The notes beneath the pieces are model-generated. The model was not told the origin of the DNA. It saw only the letters and a list, made by a program, of their open reading frames with translations, and did no database searches. Positions 1-8,905 of a DNA stretch of 64,000 nt are shown one piece after another. The translations under genes were made by a program, and so were the position numbers. The stretch spans positions 1,205-65,204 of the forward strand of contig NZ_LMRG01000004.1 of NCBI RefSeq assembly GCF_001425605.1, in the 5' to 3' direction. How positions within the stretch are numbered: the stretch's first letter is position 1; each line of letters starts with the position of its first letter. Source of the DNA: Rhizobium sp. Leaf453. GTDB lineage: Bacteria > Pseudomonadota > Alphaproteobacteria > Rhizobiales > Rhizobiaceae.

Positions 1-492
1 ATCACGGTCCGCACCGCCTCGTTCGCATCCGCCTCCGAAGGCGGTTCGGCCTCGGTCGAGACCATCGCGGCCGCAGCGAACCCGGGCCTGTCGAGCCACG
101 TCAAGGACGCGCTGTCCTCGTCGGATCGTCCGGAACTGACCTCGGCCAAGATCATCATCTCGGGTGGCCGGGCACTCGGCTCATCGGAGAAGTTCCAGGA
201 GGTCATCCTGCCGGTCGCCGACAAGCTCGGCGCCGCCGTCGGTGCAAGCCGTGCCGCCGTCGATGCCGGCTATGCGCCGAACGACTGGCAGGTCGGCCAG
301 ACCGGCAAGGTGGTGGCACCGCAACTCTACATCGGCATCTCCGGCGCCATCCAGCATCTGGCCGGCATGAAGGACTCGAAGGTCATCGTCGCCATCAACA
401 AGGACGAGGAAGCCCCGATCTTCCAGGTCGCAGACTACGGCCTCGTCGGCGATCTCTTCGACGTCCTGCCGGAACTGCAGAAGGCGCTCTAA
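1..492 (+). CDS. etfA: Electron transfer flavoprotein alpha subunit, C-terminal part (5' end outside the window)
   Basis: The frame is open from base 1 to a TAA at 490-492 and gives 163 residues, about the last half of EtfA. EtfA pairs with EtfB to carry electrons from acyl-CoA dehydrogenases to ETF-ubiquinone oxidoreductase. The visible part is the FAD-binding domain: the stretch [15 protein letters not shown], then [30 protein letters not shown] residues (VGQTGK and GISGAIQH are seen directly), and [13 protein letters not shown] are hallmark segments of the family. The gene runs in the same direction as hbdA, a common rhizobial arrangement linking beta-oxidation electron flow with 3-hydroxyacyl-CoA oxidation. 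A strong terminator follows the stop, so hbdA probably has its own promoter. Confidence 0.96.
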   Translation: MTVRTASFASASEGGSASVETIAAAANPGLSSHVKDALSSSDRPELTSAKIIISGGRALGSSEKFQEVILPVADKLGAAVGASRAAVDAGYAPNDWQVGQTGKVVAPQLYIGISGAIQHLAGMKDSKVIVAINKDEEAPIFQVADYGLVGDLFDVLPELQKAL

Positions 493-514
493 GCCTTTCT
501 TGACAACATCCACG

Positions 515-546
515 AAACGGCCGCGCACAGACGCGGCCGTTTTCAT
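515..546 (+). terminator. Rho-independent terminator after etfA
   Basis: An 11-bp perfect stem (AAACGGCCGCG at 515-525 pairing with 532-542), a 6-base loop and a short T-rich tail (TTTCATTTTC) lie 22 bases after the etfA stop. Confidence 0.85.
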
Positions 547-722
547 TTTCGGACCACGATTTTTCCGGTCAATGCGACCATCGCAGGTGCGAATAAAGGC
601 TGGAAAATTCGCTGCGTTGTCTTTATCACTGGCATCCGACGATGTTGCCCTCGAAGGGCATACGGCTTTTGCCTGAACGGAAGCGCCACCGCTCTCCGCA
701 TTGATGATGGAAAAACTGCTCG

Positions 723-1595
723 ATGATCAAGAATGTCGGAATTGTTGGCGCTGGACAGATGGGCTGTGGCATTGCCCAAGTATCGGCCGCGGCCGGCTAC
801 AAGGTGCATATATACGACATTTCCGCCGATCGCGTCGAAGCCGGTCTTGCCACGATCAACGGCAACATGGCGCGTCAGGTTTCGTCCGGCAAACTGACCG
901 ACGAAGAGCGCAAGAAGGCCCTGTCGCTGATCAAGGGCTCTGCCGATCTCAATGACCTCAGCCAAGCCGACCTCGTCATCGAGGCCGCGACCGAGGATGA
1001 GAGCGTCAAGCGCAAGATTTACGGGCAGGTCTGTCCTGTCCTGAAGGCGGACGCGATCCTTTCCACGAACACGTCTTCCCTGTCGATCACGCGGCTTGCA
1101 TCCGCGACCGACCGGCCGGAACGCTTCATGGGCATCCACTTCATGAACCCCGTGCCGATCATGAAGCTGGTTGAACTGGTGCGTGGCATCGCCACCGAGG
1201 AAGGTACCTTTGCCACCGCCAAGGAATTTGTCGCGACGCTCGACAAGACGGTGACGGTCGCCGAAGACTTCCCCGCTTTCATCGTCAACCGCATCCTGCT
1301 GCCGATGATCAACGAGGCGATCTATACTCTTTATGAAGGCGTCGGCAGCGTCGATGCCATCGATACCGCCATGAAGCTCGGTGCCAACCACCCGATGGGC
1401 CCGCTGCAGCTGGCCGATTTCATCGGCCTCGATACCTGCCTGTCGATCATGCAGGTGCTGCATGACGGGCTGGCGGATTCGAAGTACCGCCCCTGCCCGC
1501 TTCTCGTCAAATATGTCGAAGCCGGCTGGCTCGGTCGCAAGTCCGGTCGCGGCTTCTATGACTATCGCGGCGAAGTCCCGGTCCCCACTCGCTAA
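723..1595 (+). CDS. hbdA: 3-hydroxybutyryl-CoA dehydrogenase
   Basis: The 290-residue protein oxidises (S)-3-hydroxybutyryl-CoA to acetoacetyl-CoA with NAD(P), in butanoate, PHB or fatty-acid metabolism. The N-terminal Rossmann fold opens with GIVGAGQMGCGIA (about residues 5-17). The acidic end of beta-2 follows (YDIS), and VIEAATEDESVK and ILSTNTSSLSIT are typical of the family. The catalytic His lies in GIHFMNPVP, about residue 139. The C-terminal helical domain carries the GANHPMGPLQLADFIGLD segment. Length matches the usual 282-295 residues. The ATG at 723 is chosen because it directly precedes the Rossmann strand; the ribosome site upstream is weak. Its position after etfA suggests acyl-CoA oxidation feeding the ETF chain. 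It could also accept related 3-hydroxyacyl-CoAs. Confidence 0.95.
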   Translation: MIKNVGIVGAGQMGCGIAQVSAAAGYKVHIYDISADRVEAGLATINGNMARQVSSGKLTDEERKKALSLIKGSADLNDLSQADLVIEAATEDESVKRKIYGQVCPVLKADAILSTNTSSLSITRLASATDRPERFMGIHFMNPVPIMKLVELVRGIATEEGTFATAKEFVATLDKTVTVAEDFPAFIVNRILLPMINEAIYTLYEGVGSVDAIDTAMKLGANHPMGPLQLADFIGLDTCLSIMQVLHDGLADSKYRPCPLLVKYVEAGWLGRKSGRGFYDYRGEVPVPTR

Positions 1596-1618
1596 AGACG
1601 ACGGGTATATTAAACTTC

Positions 1619-1631
1619 TATCATATTGATA
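1619..1631. promoter_or_regulatory. AT-rich dyad upstream of the sulfate transporter operon
   Basis: TATCA-TAT-TGATA is a perfect 5-bp dyad inside an AT-rich patch (about 1605-1635), about 170 bases upstream of sbp in an otherwise GC-rich area. Sulfate uptake genes are usually controlled by LysR-type CysB-like regulators that bind AT-rich sites; assigning this dyad to such a regulator is inference. Confidence 0.25.
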
Positions 1632-1798
1632 TCGCAGGCTTTCGTCGCCACCAAATGCTGTTCAATTCCGCACGAAGGCGATTTGGCGCAATTTTATTTT
1701 CCTGCCGTCATCGCCCGTAAATCCCGGTACCTCGGATTTCCCCGATCCGGTCTGTAGCTTCGTGATCGAATTTACGAACCCACGGGAGCCTCACCCTC

Positions 1799-2785
1799 AT
1801 GAAAAAACTTCTGCTGATCGGCGCTGCCGTTCTCGCACTTGCCGCCCCTCTCGCCGCTCAGGCCCAGGAAACCAAGCTCCTCAACGCATCCTATGACGTT
1901 TCGCGCGAACTGTTCGCCGCCGAAAACGAAGCCTTCATCAAGCAGCATCCCGGCGTCACGGTGGACCAGTCGCATGCCGGCACATCCAAGCAGGCGCGCG
2001 CGATCACGGAAGGACTGGAGGCTGACGTCGTGACCTTCAACCAGGTCACCGACATCGACTTCCTCGCCAAGCACGGCTTCGTCTCCGAAGACTGGCAGAA
2101 GGATTTCCCGAACAGCGCCTCGCCGTTCTATTCCTTCCCGTCCTTCCTCGTTCGCGCCGGAAACCCGAAGAACATCAAGGACTGGGGCGATCTCGTCCGT
2201 GACGACGTGAAGGTCATATTCCCCAATCCGAAGACGTCGGGCAATGCGCGCTACACCTATCTGGCAGCCACCGCCTATGCCAAGGAAGCGTTCAAGAACG
2301 ACGACGCCAAGGTGAAGGAATTCATCGCCAAGCTGTTCGACAACGTCCCGGTCTTCGACACCGGCGGCCGCGCATCGACCACGACCTTTGTCGAGCGCGA
2401 GATCGGTGACGTGCTGATCACCTTCGAAGCGGAAACGCGCGGCATTGCCAAGCAGTATGGCGAGGACAAGTTCACAAGCGTCGTCCCATCCGTCAGCCTG
2501 CTGTCGGAATTCCCCGTCGCGATCGTCGACAAGGTGGTCGACAAGCGCGGTACCCGTGACCTGGCAAAATCCTATCTCGATTTCCTCTACACGCCGGAAG
2601 GCCAGAAGATCGCCGCAGAATTCGGTCATCGCGTCAACGATCCGACGGTCGCCGCCGAATTCAAGGATCAGTTCCCGGAAATTCGCCTGGTCAATGTCGA
2701 TGACGTTTTCGGCGGCTGGAAAAATATCTCCAAGGAACACTTCGCCGAAGGCGCGATCCTCGACAGCCTCTACGGCAGCCGTTAA
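1799..2785 (+). CDS. sbp: Sulfate ABC transporter periplasmic sulfate-binding protein
   Basis: The 328-residue precursor has a clear Sec signal peptide (KKLLLIGAAVLALAAPLAAQAQ, about residues 2-23, AQA-type cleavage site). The mature protein binds sulfate in the periplasm and delivers it to CysTW. Family hallmarks seen are LLNASYDVSRELF at the mature N terminus, HAGTSKQARAI, LEADVVTFNQVTDID, FPNPKTSGNARY, and the C-terminal YLYTPEGQ-like segment (DFLYTPEGQKIAAE). Length fits Sbp/CysP (about 330-345). The ATG follows a GGGAG ribosome site. It is the first gene of sbp-cysT-cysW-cysA and is separated from cysT by a strong hairpin that may raise binding-protein output. Thiosulfate could be a second ligand. 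Confidence 0.96.
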   Translation: MKKLLLIGAAVLALAAPLAAQAQETKLLNASYDVSRELFAAENEAFIKQHPGVTVDQSHAGTSKQARAITEGLEADVVTFNQVTDIDFLAKHGFVSEDWQKDFPNSASPFYSFPSFLVRAGNPKNIKDWGDLVRDDVKVIFPNPKTSGNARYTYLAATAYAKEAFKNDDAKVKEFIAKLFDNVPVFDTGGRASTTTFVEREIGDVLITFEAETRGIAKQYGEDKFTSVVPSVSLLSEFPVAIVDKVVDKRGTRDLAKSYLDFLYTPEGQKIAAEFGHRVNDPTVAAEFKDQFPEIRLVNVDDVFGGWKNISKEHFAEGAILDSLYGSR

Positions 2786-2809
2786 CAGGCTCTCTGAATA
2801 ATCATACTG

Positions 2810-2838
2810 AATCGGCGAGTGCTCGACACTCGCCGATT
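2810..2838 (+). promoter_or_regulatory. Intra-operon hairpin between sbp and cysT
   Basis: AATCGGCGAGTG (2810-2821) and its exact complement (2827-2838) form a 12-bp stem around the loop CTCGA. Only a few T residues follow, so it is more likely a partial terminator or 3' mRNA stabiliser for sbp than a full stop. Such hairpins are common between binding-protein and permease genes. Confidence 0.6.
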
Positions 2839-2862
2839 TGGCGTTTGTGGAAGGGTTTGGAT

Positions 2863-3684
2863 GTGAGACGGCGTATATTGCCGGGACTGCCGCTGTCGCT
2901 GGGGCTGACCCTTGTCTACGTATCGATCATCATCGTGCTGCCGCTGGGCGCGCTGATCTTCAAGGCGGCGAGCCTCGGGCCGGAGGACTATTGGCGCATC
3001 GTCTCCTCCGATCGGGCGGTGGCGAGCTACAGCGTTACCGTTCTCTGCGCGCTCGGTGCCACGCTCTTCAACCTCATTTTCGGCATGGCGCTGGCTTGGG
3101 TGCTGGTGCGTTACCGTTTTCCCGGACGCCGATTGCTGGACGCGGTCGTCGATCTGCCCTTCGCCCTACCGACGGCTGTTGCCGGGATCGCGCTGACGAC
3201 GCTGTTTGCCAGCAATGGCTGGTTCGGCGCGGCCCTGGGCGGGATCGGCATCAAGGTCGCCTATACACCGCTCGGCATCATGATCGCCATCGCCTTCACC
3301 AGCCTTCCCTTCATCGTGCGCACCGTGCAGCCGGTTCTCGAGGAACTGGACCCGGCTCTGGAAGAGGCCGGCCAGACGCTCGGAGGCAGCGATCTCTCGA
3401 TCTTCACGCGCGTCATCCTGCCGCTTCTGGCGCCCGCGTTGCTGGCTGGGGTATCCCTCTCCTTCGCTCGAAGCCTCGGTGAATTCGGCGCCATCATTTT
3501 CATCGCCGGAAACCAGCCCTTCGAGACGGAGATCACCGCCCTTCTCGCCTTCATCCGGCTTGAGGAATACGACTATCCGGCGTCCGCGGCGATCGCATCC
3601 GTCATGCTGCTGGCCGCCTTCCTGATGCTGGCCATCACCAATCTGTTGCAGGCCCGCGCCCTGCGCTATTCCGAAAGGGGTTGA
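2863..3684 (+). CDS. cysT: Sulfate ABC transporter permease CysT
   Basis: This is one of the two inner-membrane channel subunits of the sulfate/thiosulfate importer. The 273-residue protein has about six hydrophobic spans and the ABC permease signature that docks on CysA (EELDPALEEAGQTLGGSD, about residues 159-176). LPFALPTAVAGIAL and LSFARSLGEFGAIIFIAGN are CysT-type segments. GTG at 2863 is chosen because GGAAGGG (2849-2855) sits seven bases upstream; an in-frame TTG at 2845 would add six residues but has no ribosome site. It lies second in sbp-cysT-cysW-cysA, one base before the cysW start, so the permeases are translated together. Confidence 0.95.
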   Translation: MRRRILPGLPLSLGLTLVYVSIIIVLPLGALIFKAASLGPEDYWRIVSSDRAVASYSVTVLCALGATLFNLIFGMALAWVLVRYRFPGRRLLDAVVDLPFALPTAVAGIALTTLFASNGWFGAALGGIGIKVAYTPLGIMIAIAFTSLPFIVRTVQPVLEELDPALEEAGQTLGGSDLSIFTRVILPLLAPALLAGVSLSFARSLGEFGAIIFIAGNQPFETEITALLAFIRLEEYDYPASAAIASVMLLAAFLMLAITNLLQARALRYSERG

Positions 3685-3685
3685 G

Positions 3686-4570
3686 ATGGCGGCACGCAGA
3701 CCCAACACAGCGCCGCGCGTCGGCGACGCCCCGCTTTTCCGTTTCGCGCTGATCGGCATCGTCGTCATCCTCGCGCTGATCATCATCGTGGCACCGCTAG
3801 CCGTCATCGGATACGAAGCCTTCTCCAAGGGGATCGCCTTCTTTGGCGCCGCCATCGCGGACGAGGATACGCTGAGCGCAATCGGCCTGACCGCGCTGAC
3901 GGCGCTGATCGCGGTTCCAATCAACACCGCCTTTGGCATCGCCGCGGCCTGGGCGATCACCAAATTCGATTTCCCCGGCCGCAGAATACTGCTGATCGTG
4001 ATCGAAATCCCGTTCTCGGTGTCGCCGATCGTCGCCGGTGTCGCCTATCTCTTCGTCTACGGTCTGCAGGGCCTGTTCGGCCCGACGCTGCAATCCGCCG
4101 ATGTGAAGATCATGTTCGCTCTGCCCGGCATCGTGCTCGCCAGCATGTTCGTCACCGCGCCCTTCGTCGCCCGCGAACTCATTCCGCTGATGCAGGCGCA
4201 GGGCCGCGACCTCGAAGAGGCGGCAACATCGCTCGGCGCCAGCGGCTGGCGGACCTTCTTTTCGGTAACCTTGCCCAATATCAAATGGGCGCTGCTTTAC
4301 GGGGTCATCCTGTGCAATTCGCGCGTCATGGGTGAATTCGGCGCGGTCTCGGTCGTCTCCGGCAATATCCGCGGCGAAACCAACACCCTGCCACTGCATA
4401 TCGAACTGCTCTACCACGACTACAACGCCGTCGGCGCCTTTGCTGCCGCGTCGATCCTCGCGGTGCTCGCCATCGTCACCCTGATTGCCAAGGTCCTGCT
4501 CGAGCGGCAGGGCGCGGGCCGCATCAGCCGGCCCGGATTCGTCTCATCCCATACGGAGGCCCCAAAGTGA
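3686..4570 (+). CDS. cysW: Sulfate ABC transporter permease CysW
   Basis: This is the partner permease of CysT, 294 residues with about six membrane spans. The N-terminal cytoplasmic stretch is basic. The hydrophobic segment LIGIVVILALIIIVAPLAVI follows, and the docking loop LEEAATSLGASGWRTFF with the downstream CNSRVMGEFGAVSVVSGN are typical of CysW. Another CysW hallmark is IRGETNTLPLHIELLYHDYN near the C terminus. The start is one base after the cysT stop, and the 3' end overlaps the cysA start by four bases (GTGA), so translation is coupled. Length fits the family (about 280-300). Confidence 0.95.
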   Translation: MAARRPNTAPRVGDAPLFRFALIGIVVILALIIIVAPLAVIGYEAFSKGIAFFGAAIADEDTLSAIGLTALTALIAVPINTAFGIAAAWAITKFDFPGRRILLIVIEIPFSVSPIVAGVAYLFVYGLQGLFGPTLQSADVKIMFALPGIVLASMFVTAPFVARELIPLMQAQGRDLEEAATSLGASGWRTFFSVTLPNIKWALLYGVILCNSRVMGEFGAVSVVSGNIRGETNTLPLHIELLYHDYNAVGAFAAASILAVLAIVTLIAKVLLERQGAGRISRPGFVSSHTEAPK

Positions 4571-5589
4571 AAATTCGCCTCAACAACGTCGTCAAGACCT
4601 TCAACACATTCCGCGCCGTGCGCGATGTGTCGCTCGATATCGAAAGCGGCGAACTTGTCGCGCTGCTCGGCCCGTCCGGCTCCGGCAAGACGACGATCCT
4701 GCGCATGGTGGCGGGCCTTGAGTTCGTCGACAGCGGCAGCATTCATTTCGGCGCACAGGATGCCACGGATATTCCAGTGCGCGATCGCGGTGTCGGCTTC
4801 GTGTTCCAGCATTATGCGCTCTTTCCACACATGACGATCGGTGAAAACATCGCCTTCGGCATGAAGGTCTCGAAGACCCGGCGCACAGCGGCAGAGATCA
4901 AGGCGCGTGTCGAGGAACTGCTGACGCTGGTCCAGCTCAAGGGCCTGTCCGACCGCTTTCCGGCACAGATTTCCGGCGGCCAGCGGCAGCGCGTTGCCCT
5001 CGCCCGTGCGCTGGCCGTCGACCCGAAAGTCCTGCTGCTCGACGAACCCTTCGGCGCACTCGACGCCAATGTCCGCCGCGATCTGAGGCGCTGGCTGCGC
5101 GAGATCCACAAGACATTGGGGATCACCACGCTGTTCGTGACCCATGACCAGGAAGAAGCACTCGACCTCGCCGACCGCGTCGTCATTCTGAATGGCGGCA
5201 AGATCGTGCAGAACGGTACGCCGGAAGAGGTTTGCCGCAATCCGGCTGACGCCTTCGTGATGAAATTCCTGGGTGATACCAACCGGCTTTCGGCAACGGT
5301 TTCCGGCGGCAAGGCCGAGGTCGCGGGTGAAGTGTTCGACGCACCGGCGGTCGCCGATGGGCCGGCGGAAATCCTGTTTCGTCCGCGTGATGTCTCCTGG
5401 CAGCCGGATGGTCCGGGCGTACCCGCGCGCATCACCCAGATCATTGACCGTCCGGATTCCCGCCGCGTGCTGGCCACGACGGCTGGCGGGGAAACCATCG
5501 AATTTGACGTTGCGCCGGAATTTTCCGGCACGCTCGATGCCGATGGTCATCTTGGCATCGCACGGCAAAGGGTCTACCCGATCGGCTGA
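4567..5589 (+). CDS. cysA: Sulfate/thiosulfate import ATP-binding protein CysA
   Basis: The 340-residue ATPase powers the CysTW sulfate importer. Motifs are in order: Walker A GPSGSGKTT (about residues 35-43), Q-loop VFQHYALFPHM, ABC signature ISGGQRQRVALARAL, Walker B VLLLDEPFGALD, and the H-loop FVTHDQEEALDLADR. The C-terminal 110 residues form the TOBE-like regulatory domain found in CysA (EILFRPRDVSW). The start is GTG, fixed by the four-base overlap with cysW. The start of the ATPase domain at MKIRLNNVVKTFNTF agrees with family members. The gene ends seven bases from the convergent tlpA stop, with no obvious terminator between. Confidence 0.96.
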   Translation: MKIRLNNVVKTFNTFRAVRDVSLDIESGELVALLGPSGSGKTTILRMVAGLEFVDSGSIHFGAQDATDIPVRDRGVGFVFQHYALFPHMTIGENIAFGMKVSKTRRTAAEIKARVEELLTLVQLKGLSDRFPAQISGGQRQRVALARALAVDPKVLLLDEPFGALDANVRRDLRRWLREIHKTLGITTLFVTHDQEEALDLADRVVILNGGKIVQNGTPEEVCRNPADAFVMKFLGDTNRLSATVSGGKAEVAGEVFDAPAVADGPAEILFRPRDVSWQPDGPGVPARITQIIDRPDSRRVLATTAGGETIEFDVAPEFSGTLDADGHLGIARQRVYPIG

Positions 5590-5595
5590 GGCCGG

Positions 5596-6288
5596 TCAGT
5601 TTCCAGGCGTGGTTGCCGCCTTGATCAGCGCCTTGGCGTCTTCGCTGTTCCAGGCGGCGGGGCCGTTCATCGAGGACAGCAGGCAGCCCTTGTCGTCCAT
5701 CAGCAGGGTGACGGGAAGGCCGATGGCAAGGCCTTCCTTCTTCAGCGTGTTGAAGACACCCATCGAGGCATCCCGGTAGAAGCCAAGATCGTGAACCTTG
5801 GTCTCATCGAGGAAGGCCTTCGGCTTCTCGTCGTCACCGGTGTCGATATTGACCGCAACGACTTCGAACGTGTCGCTGCCCGACGATTGCTGCAGGGCAT
5901 TGAGCGCCGGCATCTCTTCGCGGCAGGGTACGCACCATGTGGCCCAGAGGTTGAGAAGCACGGTCTTGCCGCCGAAATCGGCAAGCGTCAGATCCTTGCC
6001 GTCCTTGCCCTTGAAGTTCAGGCCTGCGACCGGATAAGGCTCGCTGACCGGCGCCATCGACGCGACCTGCCCCTTCAGGAAGGGCGTGATGGCCGCGACC
6101 CTGTTTTTCGCGGCCTCGCAGGCCTTTGCGTCGGCGGTTTCGACGGCGGCACCATTGCCAGACCCGCTTTCCCTGACGTATACGACTGCCGCACCGGCGA
6201 TCAGCCCGAGAAGGGCGGCGATCGCCACGAATTTGCCAGGGGGAAAGCTTTTCTTCTGGTCTGTCACTTCATTTTCCAAACGGGTCAT
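5596..6288 (-). CDS. tlpA: Membrane-anchored thiol:disulfide interchange protein, TlpA family
   Basis: The 230-residue protein has one N-terminal membrane span ([19 protein letters not shown], about residues 19-37) and a periplasmic thioredoxin-like domain with the redox centre [13 protein letters not shown] (Cys-Val-Pro-Cys, about residues 116-128). In rhizobia TlpA reduces copper chaperones and the CuA site of cytochrome oxidase. The domain includes [27 protein letters not shown] and [15 protein letters not shown] (cis-Pro in LPVT), as expected. The start lies only 21 bases from the argH start on the other strand. Length fits TlpA (about 215-230). Confidence 0.92.
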   Translation of the reverse strand: MTRLENEVTDQKKSFPPGKFVAIAALLGLIAGAAVVYVRESGSGNGAAVETADAKACEAAKNRVAAITPFLKGQVASMAPVSEPYPVAGLNFKGKDGKDLTLADFGGKTVLLNLWATWCVPCREEMPALNALQQSSGSDTFEVVAVNIDTGDDEKPKAFLDETKVHDLGFYRDASMGVFNTLKKEGLAIGLPVTLLMDDKGCLLSSMNGPAAWNSEDAKALIKAATTPGN

Positions 6289-6309
6289 TCTCCGAGGCGG
6301 GCATTCTTC

Positions 6310-7713
6310 ATGGCTGACGGCACTTCCGAAACCAAAAGCTCCAACCAGATGTGGGGCGGACGCTTCGCTCAGGGACCGGCGGCGATCATGGAGGAGATAA
6401 ATGCCTCGATCGGCTTCGACAAGAAGCTTTTCGCCCAGGACATCCGCGGCTCAATAGCGCATGCGACCATGCTGGCGCATCAAGGCATCATTTCCGCCGA
6501 CGATAAAGACAAGATCGTTCACGGATTGACCACGATCCTGTCAGAGATCGAAAGCGGCCAGTTCGAATTCTCTCGCCGTCTCGAAGACATTCACATGAAT
6601 GTCGAAGCGCGCCTCGCCGTCCTGATCGGCCCGGCCGCCGGCCGCCTGCACACTGCCCGCTCCCGCAACGACCAGGTGGCGCTCGACTTCCGCCTCTGGG
6701 TGAAGGAAGAGCTGCAGAAGACCGAGAAGATGCTGACGGCGCTGATTACGGCCTTCCTCGACCGCGCGGAAGAACATGCAGAAACGGTGATGCCGGGCTT
6801 CACCCATCTGCAGACCGCCCAGCCCGTCACCTTCGGCCATCATTGCATGGCCTATGTCGAGATGTTCGGCCGCGACCGTTCGCGCGTGCGCCACGCCATC
6901 GAGCACATGGATGAAAGCCCGATCGGCGCTGCCGCGCTCGCCGGCACCGGCTTCCCGATCGACCGTCACATGACCGCCAAGGCGCTCGGCTTTGCCGGGC
7001 CGACCCGCAACTCGATCGACACCGTCTCAGACCGTGACTTCGCGCTGGAATTCCTGGCGATGGCCTCGATCTGCGCCGTACATCTGTCACGTCTGGCGGA
7101 AGAGATCGTCATCTGGTCGACGCCGCAGTTCGGCTTCGTGCGCCTGTCGGATGCCTTTTCCACCGGCTCCTCGATCATGCCGCAGAAGAAGAACCCCGAT
7201 GCCGCCGAACTGGTGCGCGCCAAGACCGGCCGCATCAACGGTTCGCTGATCGCGCTGCTGACCGTCATGAAGGGCCTGCCGCTTGCCTATTCCAAGGACA
7301 TGCAGGAAGACAAGGAACAGGTGTTCGACTCAGCCGAGAGCCTGGAACTGGCGATTGCCGCCATGACCGGCATGGTGCGCGACATGACCATCCGCGCCGA
7401 CAGGATGAAGGCGGCCGCCGGTTCCGGCTATTCCACCGCGACCGATCTGGCCGACTGGCTGGTGCGCGAGGCCGGCCTGCCCTTCCGCGATGCCCACCAT
7501 GTCACCGGCCATGCGGTGGCGCTGGCCGAAAAGAAGGGCTGCGAACTGTCGGAATTGACGCTGGAAGAATTGCAGGCGCTGAACCCGGCCATCACCGAGA
7601 AGATTTTCGACGTTCTGACCGTCGAAGCCTCCGTCGCCAGCCGCCAGAGCTTTGGCGGCACGGCACCGAACGAGGTGCGCAAGCAGATCGCCTGGTGGCG
7701 CACACGGAACTGA
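6310..7713 (+). CDS. argH: Argininosuccinate lyase
   Basis: The last step of arginine synthesis: argininosuccinate is split to arginine and fumarate. The 467-residue protein shows [10 protein letters not shown] at its N terminus, the [14 protein letters not shown] and [13 protein letters not shown] substrate loops, and the fumarase/aspartase superfamily signature [12 protein letters not shown] (about residues 289-300). ATG at 6310 is chosen because the family starts just before MWGGRF; the frame stays open much further upstream but that part lies antisense to tlpA. The length is normal for ArgH. lptM and lysA follow at some distance, and the argH-lptM-lysA order is widespread in rhizobia, here interrupted by a reverse Sel1 gene. 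Confidence 0.97.
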   Translation: MADGTSETKSSNQMWGGRFAQGPAAIMEEINASIGFDKKLFAQDIRGSIAHATMLAHQGIISADDKDKIVHGLTTILSEIESGQFEFSRRLEDIHMNVEARLAVLIGPAAGRLHTARSRNDQVALDFRLWVKEELQKTEKMLTALITAFLDRAEEHAETVMPGFTHLQTAQPVTFGHHCMAYVEMFGRDRSRVRHAIEHMDESPIGAAALAGTGFPIDRHMTAKALGFAGPTRNSIDTVSDRDFALEFLAMASICAVHLSRLAEEIVIWSTPQFGFVRLSDAFSTGSSIMPQKKNPDAAELVRAKTGRINGSLIALLTVMKGLPLAYSKDMQEDKEQVFDSAESLELAIAAMTGMVRDMTIRADRMKAAAGSGYSTATDLADWLVREAGLPFRDAHHVTGHAVALAEKKGCELSELTLEELQALNPAITEKIFDVLTVEASVASRQSFGGTAPNEVRKQIAWWRTRN

Positions 7714-7720
7714 ATGCCCT

Positions 7721-8356
7721 TTACGCAGCAAGCCTTTTTCGAGCGACCGCCGGCAGAATTCTTTGCAATGCCTGCCGGCCTTCCGCCGTGAGTTCGAATG
7801 TCTGGCCACCTAGCGTCGATAATGCTTCCGGTTGACTGGTAGCCTTCTGAGCCCATCCGATCTTGGCAAGCTGTTCGAAAACGGCCTGATTTGGTGTACC
7901 GAGCAGCGTCAAGGCCATACCTTCTGGCCTGCTTGCCATCTGCGGATGAATTGAGAAGTCGCCGTCGCCGAGATTTGCAAGCAACACAACGATGGATTTG
8001 CTTCGGCTAAATATGTCGGCAATTGCTCCCGATTGTGGGTCTCCCGACGCAGCAGCTCGATTGTACCAGGCTATAGCCTCATCCAGATCTTGCGAGACAC
8101 CGTAGCCATGCTCATACATGTAGGCCATATTGCGTTGGGCAGCCGGATGACCTTGCGTGGCTGCTTTTCGATACCATTCGGCAGCTTTCGCATCGTCTTG
8201 TGAGACGCCCTCACCTTTCCGAAACATGTAGCCCAAGCTGAACTGCGCAAATGGCTCGCCACGCTGAGCGAGGACCTCGAACACATTCGCAGCCCTCGCA
8301 AAATCGCCCTGCTTATAGACGGTTAGAGCATTCTCGACTGTATATGTCTCGACCAT
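7721..8356 (-). CDS. Sel1-like repeat protein
   Basis: The 211-residue protein holds two to three Sel1-type TPR units: AQFSLGYMFRKGEGVSQDDA, AAEWYRKAATQGHPAAQRNM, and AYMYEHGYGVSQDLDEAIAW. These form helix pairs that mediate protein-protein contacts. The C-terminal 90 residues (from about IADIFSRSKS) match no domain I recognise and end in a winged-helix-like segment (LTAEGRQALQRI). No signal peptide is seen, so it is probably cytosolic. The ATG at 8356 has a strong AAGGAG site eight bases upstream; a longer start 16 codons earlier has none. It is inserted, in reverse, between argH and lptM and is flanked by an AT-richer spacer, so it may be a lineage-specific insertion. Confidence 0.8.
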   Translation of the reverse strand: MVETYTVENALTVYKQGDFARAANVFEVLAQRGEPFAQFSLGYMFRKGEGVSQDDAKAAEWYRKAATQGHPAAQRNMAYMYEHGYGVSQDLDEAIAWYNRAAASGDPQSGAIADIFSRSKSIVVLLANLGDGDFSIHPQMASRPEGMALTLLGTPNQAVFEQLAKIGWAQKATSQPEALSTLGGQTFELTAEGRQALQRILPAVARKRLAA

Positions 8357-8701
8357 CAGGCATCTCCTTGCTTGGGGCGTGACGAAACATCTAGCCCTCT
8401 CCAATTAAACTCGAATTGAAGATTTGGATAAACTTTGAGTTGAAAATCAGGGATAGGGTAACGATCCGCCGCAGATCATGCGTTGTAATACGTCCTACTA
8501 CTTCCGCCCACCGGGTTACGCATTGCTCCAACTTCGAGCTTAAGGTGCCGCGAAATTCGCATCGAAGCATGCAGCTTCAGAAATTTGTAAACTGCCGCTG
8601 CGACCACGTTCTCATCATATGATTGTCCCAAACGATGAAGAATCAGGGTGCACAAGGATCAACATATCCGCTAAGTAGCTCGAAGTTTTTCGAGGAATGC
8701 C
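8357..8701. other. Intergenic spacer, no gene seen
   Basis: About 345 bases, AT-richer than the flanking genes. Degenerate repeats of the type CGAATTGAAG / TTGAGTTGAAA occur near 8410-8450, and no convincing coding frame, terminator or RNA fold was found. It must hold promoters for the Sel1 gene (minus) and lptM-lysA (plus). Confidence 0.5.
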
Positions 8702-8893
8702 ATGAGCCGACCGCTGATACTGCCGCTTTCCGTCCTTGCCCTTGTCGCGCTGACCCTGTCCGGCTGCGGCCGTAAGGGCGACCTTGACCGTCCGGGCTCG
8801 ACCGCGCCGATTAACACCAAGGCGGCACCGGGTGCCGTCGAACAGAAGGATGAAGCGCCGGGCAAGCCCTTCCTCCTCGATCCCCTCCTGTAA
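8702..8893 (+). CDS. lptM: Small outer-membrane lipoprotein, LptM (YifL) type
   Basis: A 63-residue lipoprotein precursor. The signal peptide (about residues 1-21) ends in the lipobox LSGC, giving a lipidated Cys22, followed by GRKGDLDRP, the conserved start of the LptM/YifL family. In E. coli LptM helps the LptDE lipopolysaccharide translocon mature. The rest is a short, Pro/Ala-rich, probably disordered tail. It sits 12 bases upstream of lysA, the usual place of this gene, and is probably cotranscribed with it. The family assignment rests on the lipobox context and gene order; the function in rhizobia is inferred. Confidence 0.82.
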   Translation: MSRPLILPLSVLALVALTLSGCGRKGDLDRPGSTAPINTKAAPGAVEQKDEAPGKPFLLDPLL

Positions 8894-8905
8894 CAGAGCA
8901 CTCCC

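Noticed and set aside
5791-6309. Upstream extension of argH
   Set aside because: The frame is open but lies antisense to tlpA; ArgH proteins start at the MADGT...MWGGRF region.
8416-8622. 68-codon open frame in the argH-lptM spacer
   Set aside because: Arg/Ser/Cys-rich composition, no ribosome site, AT-rich non-coding context.
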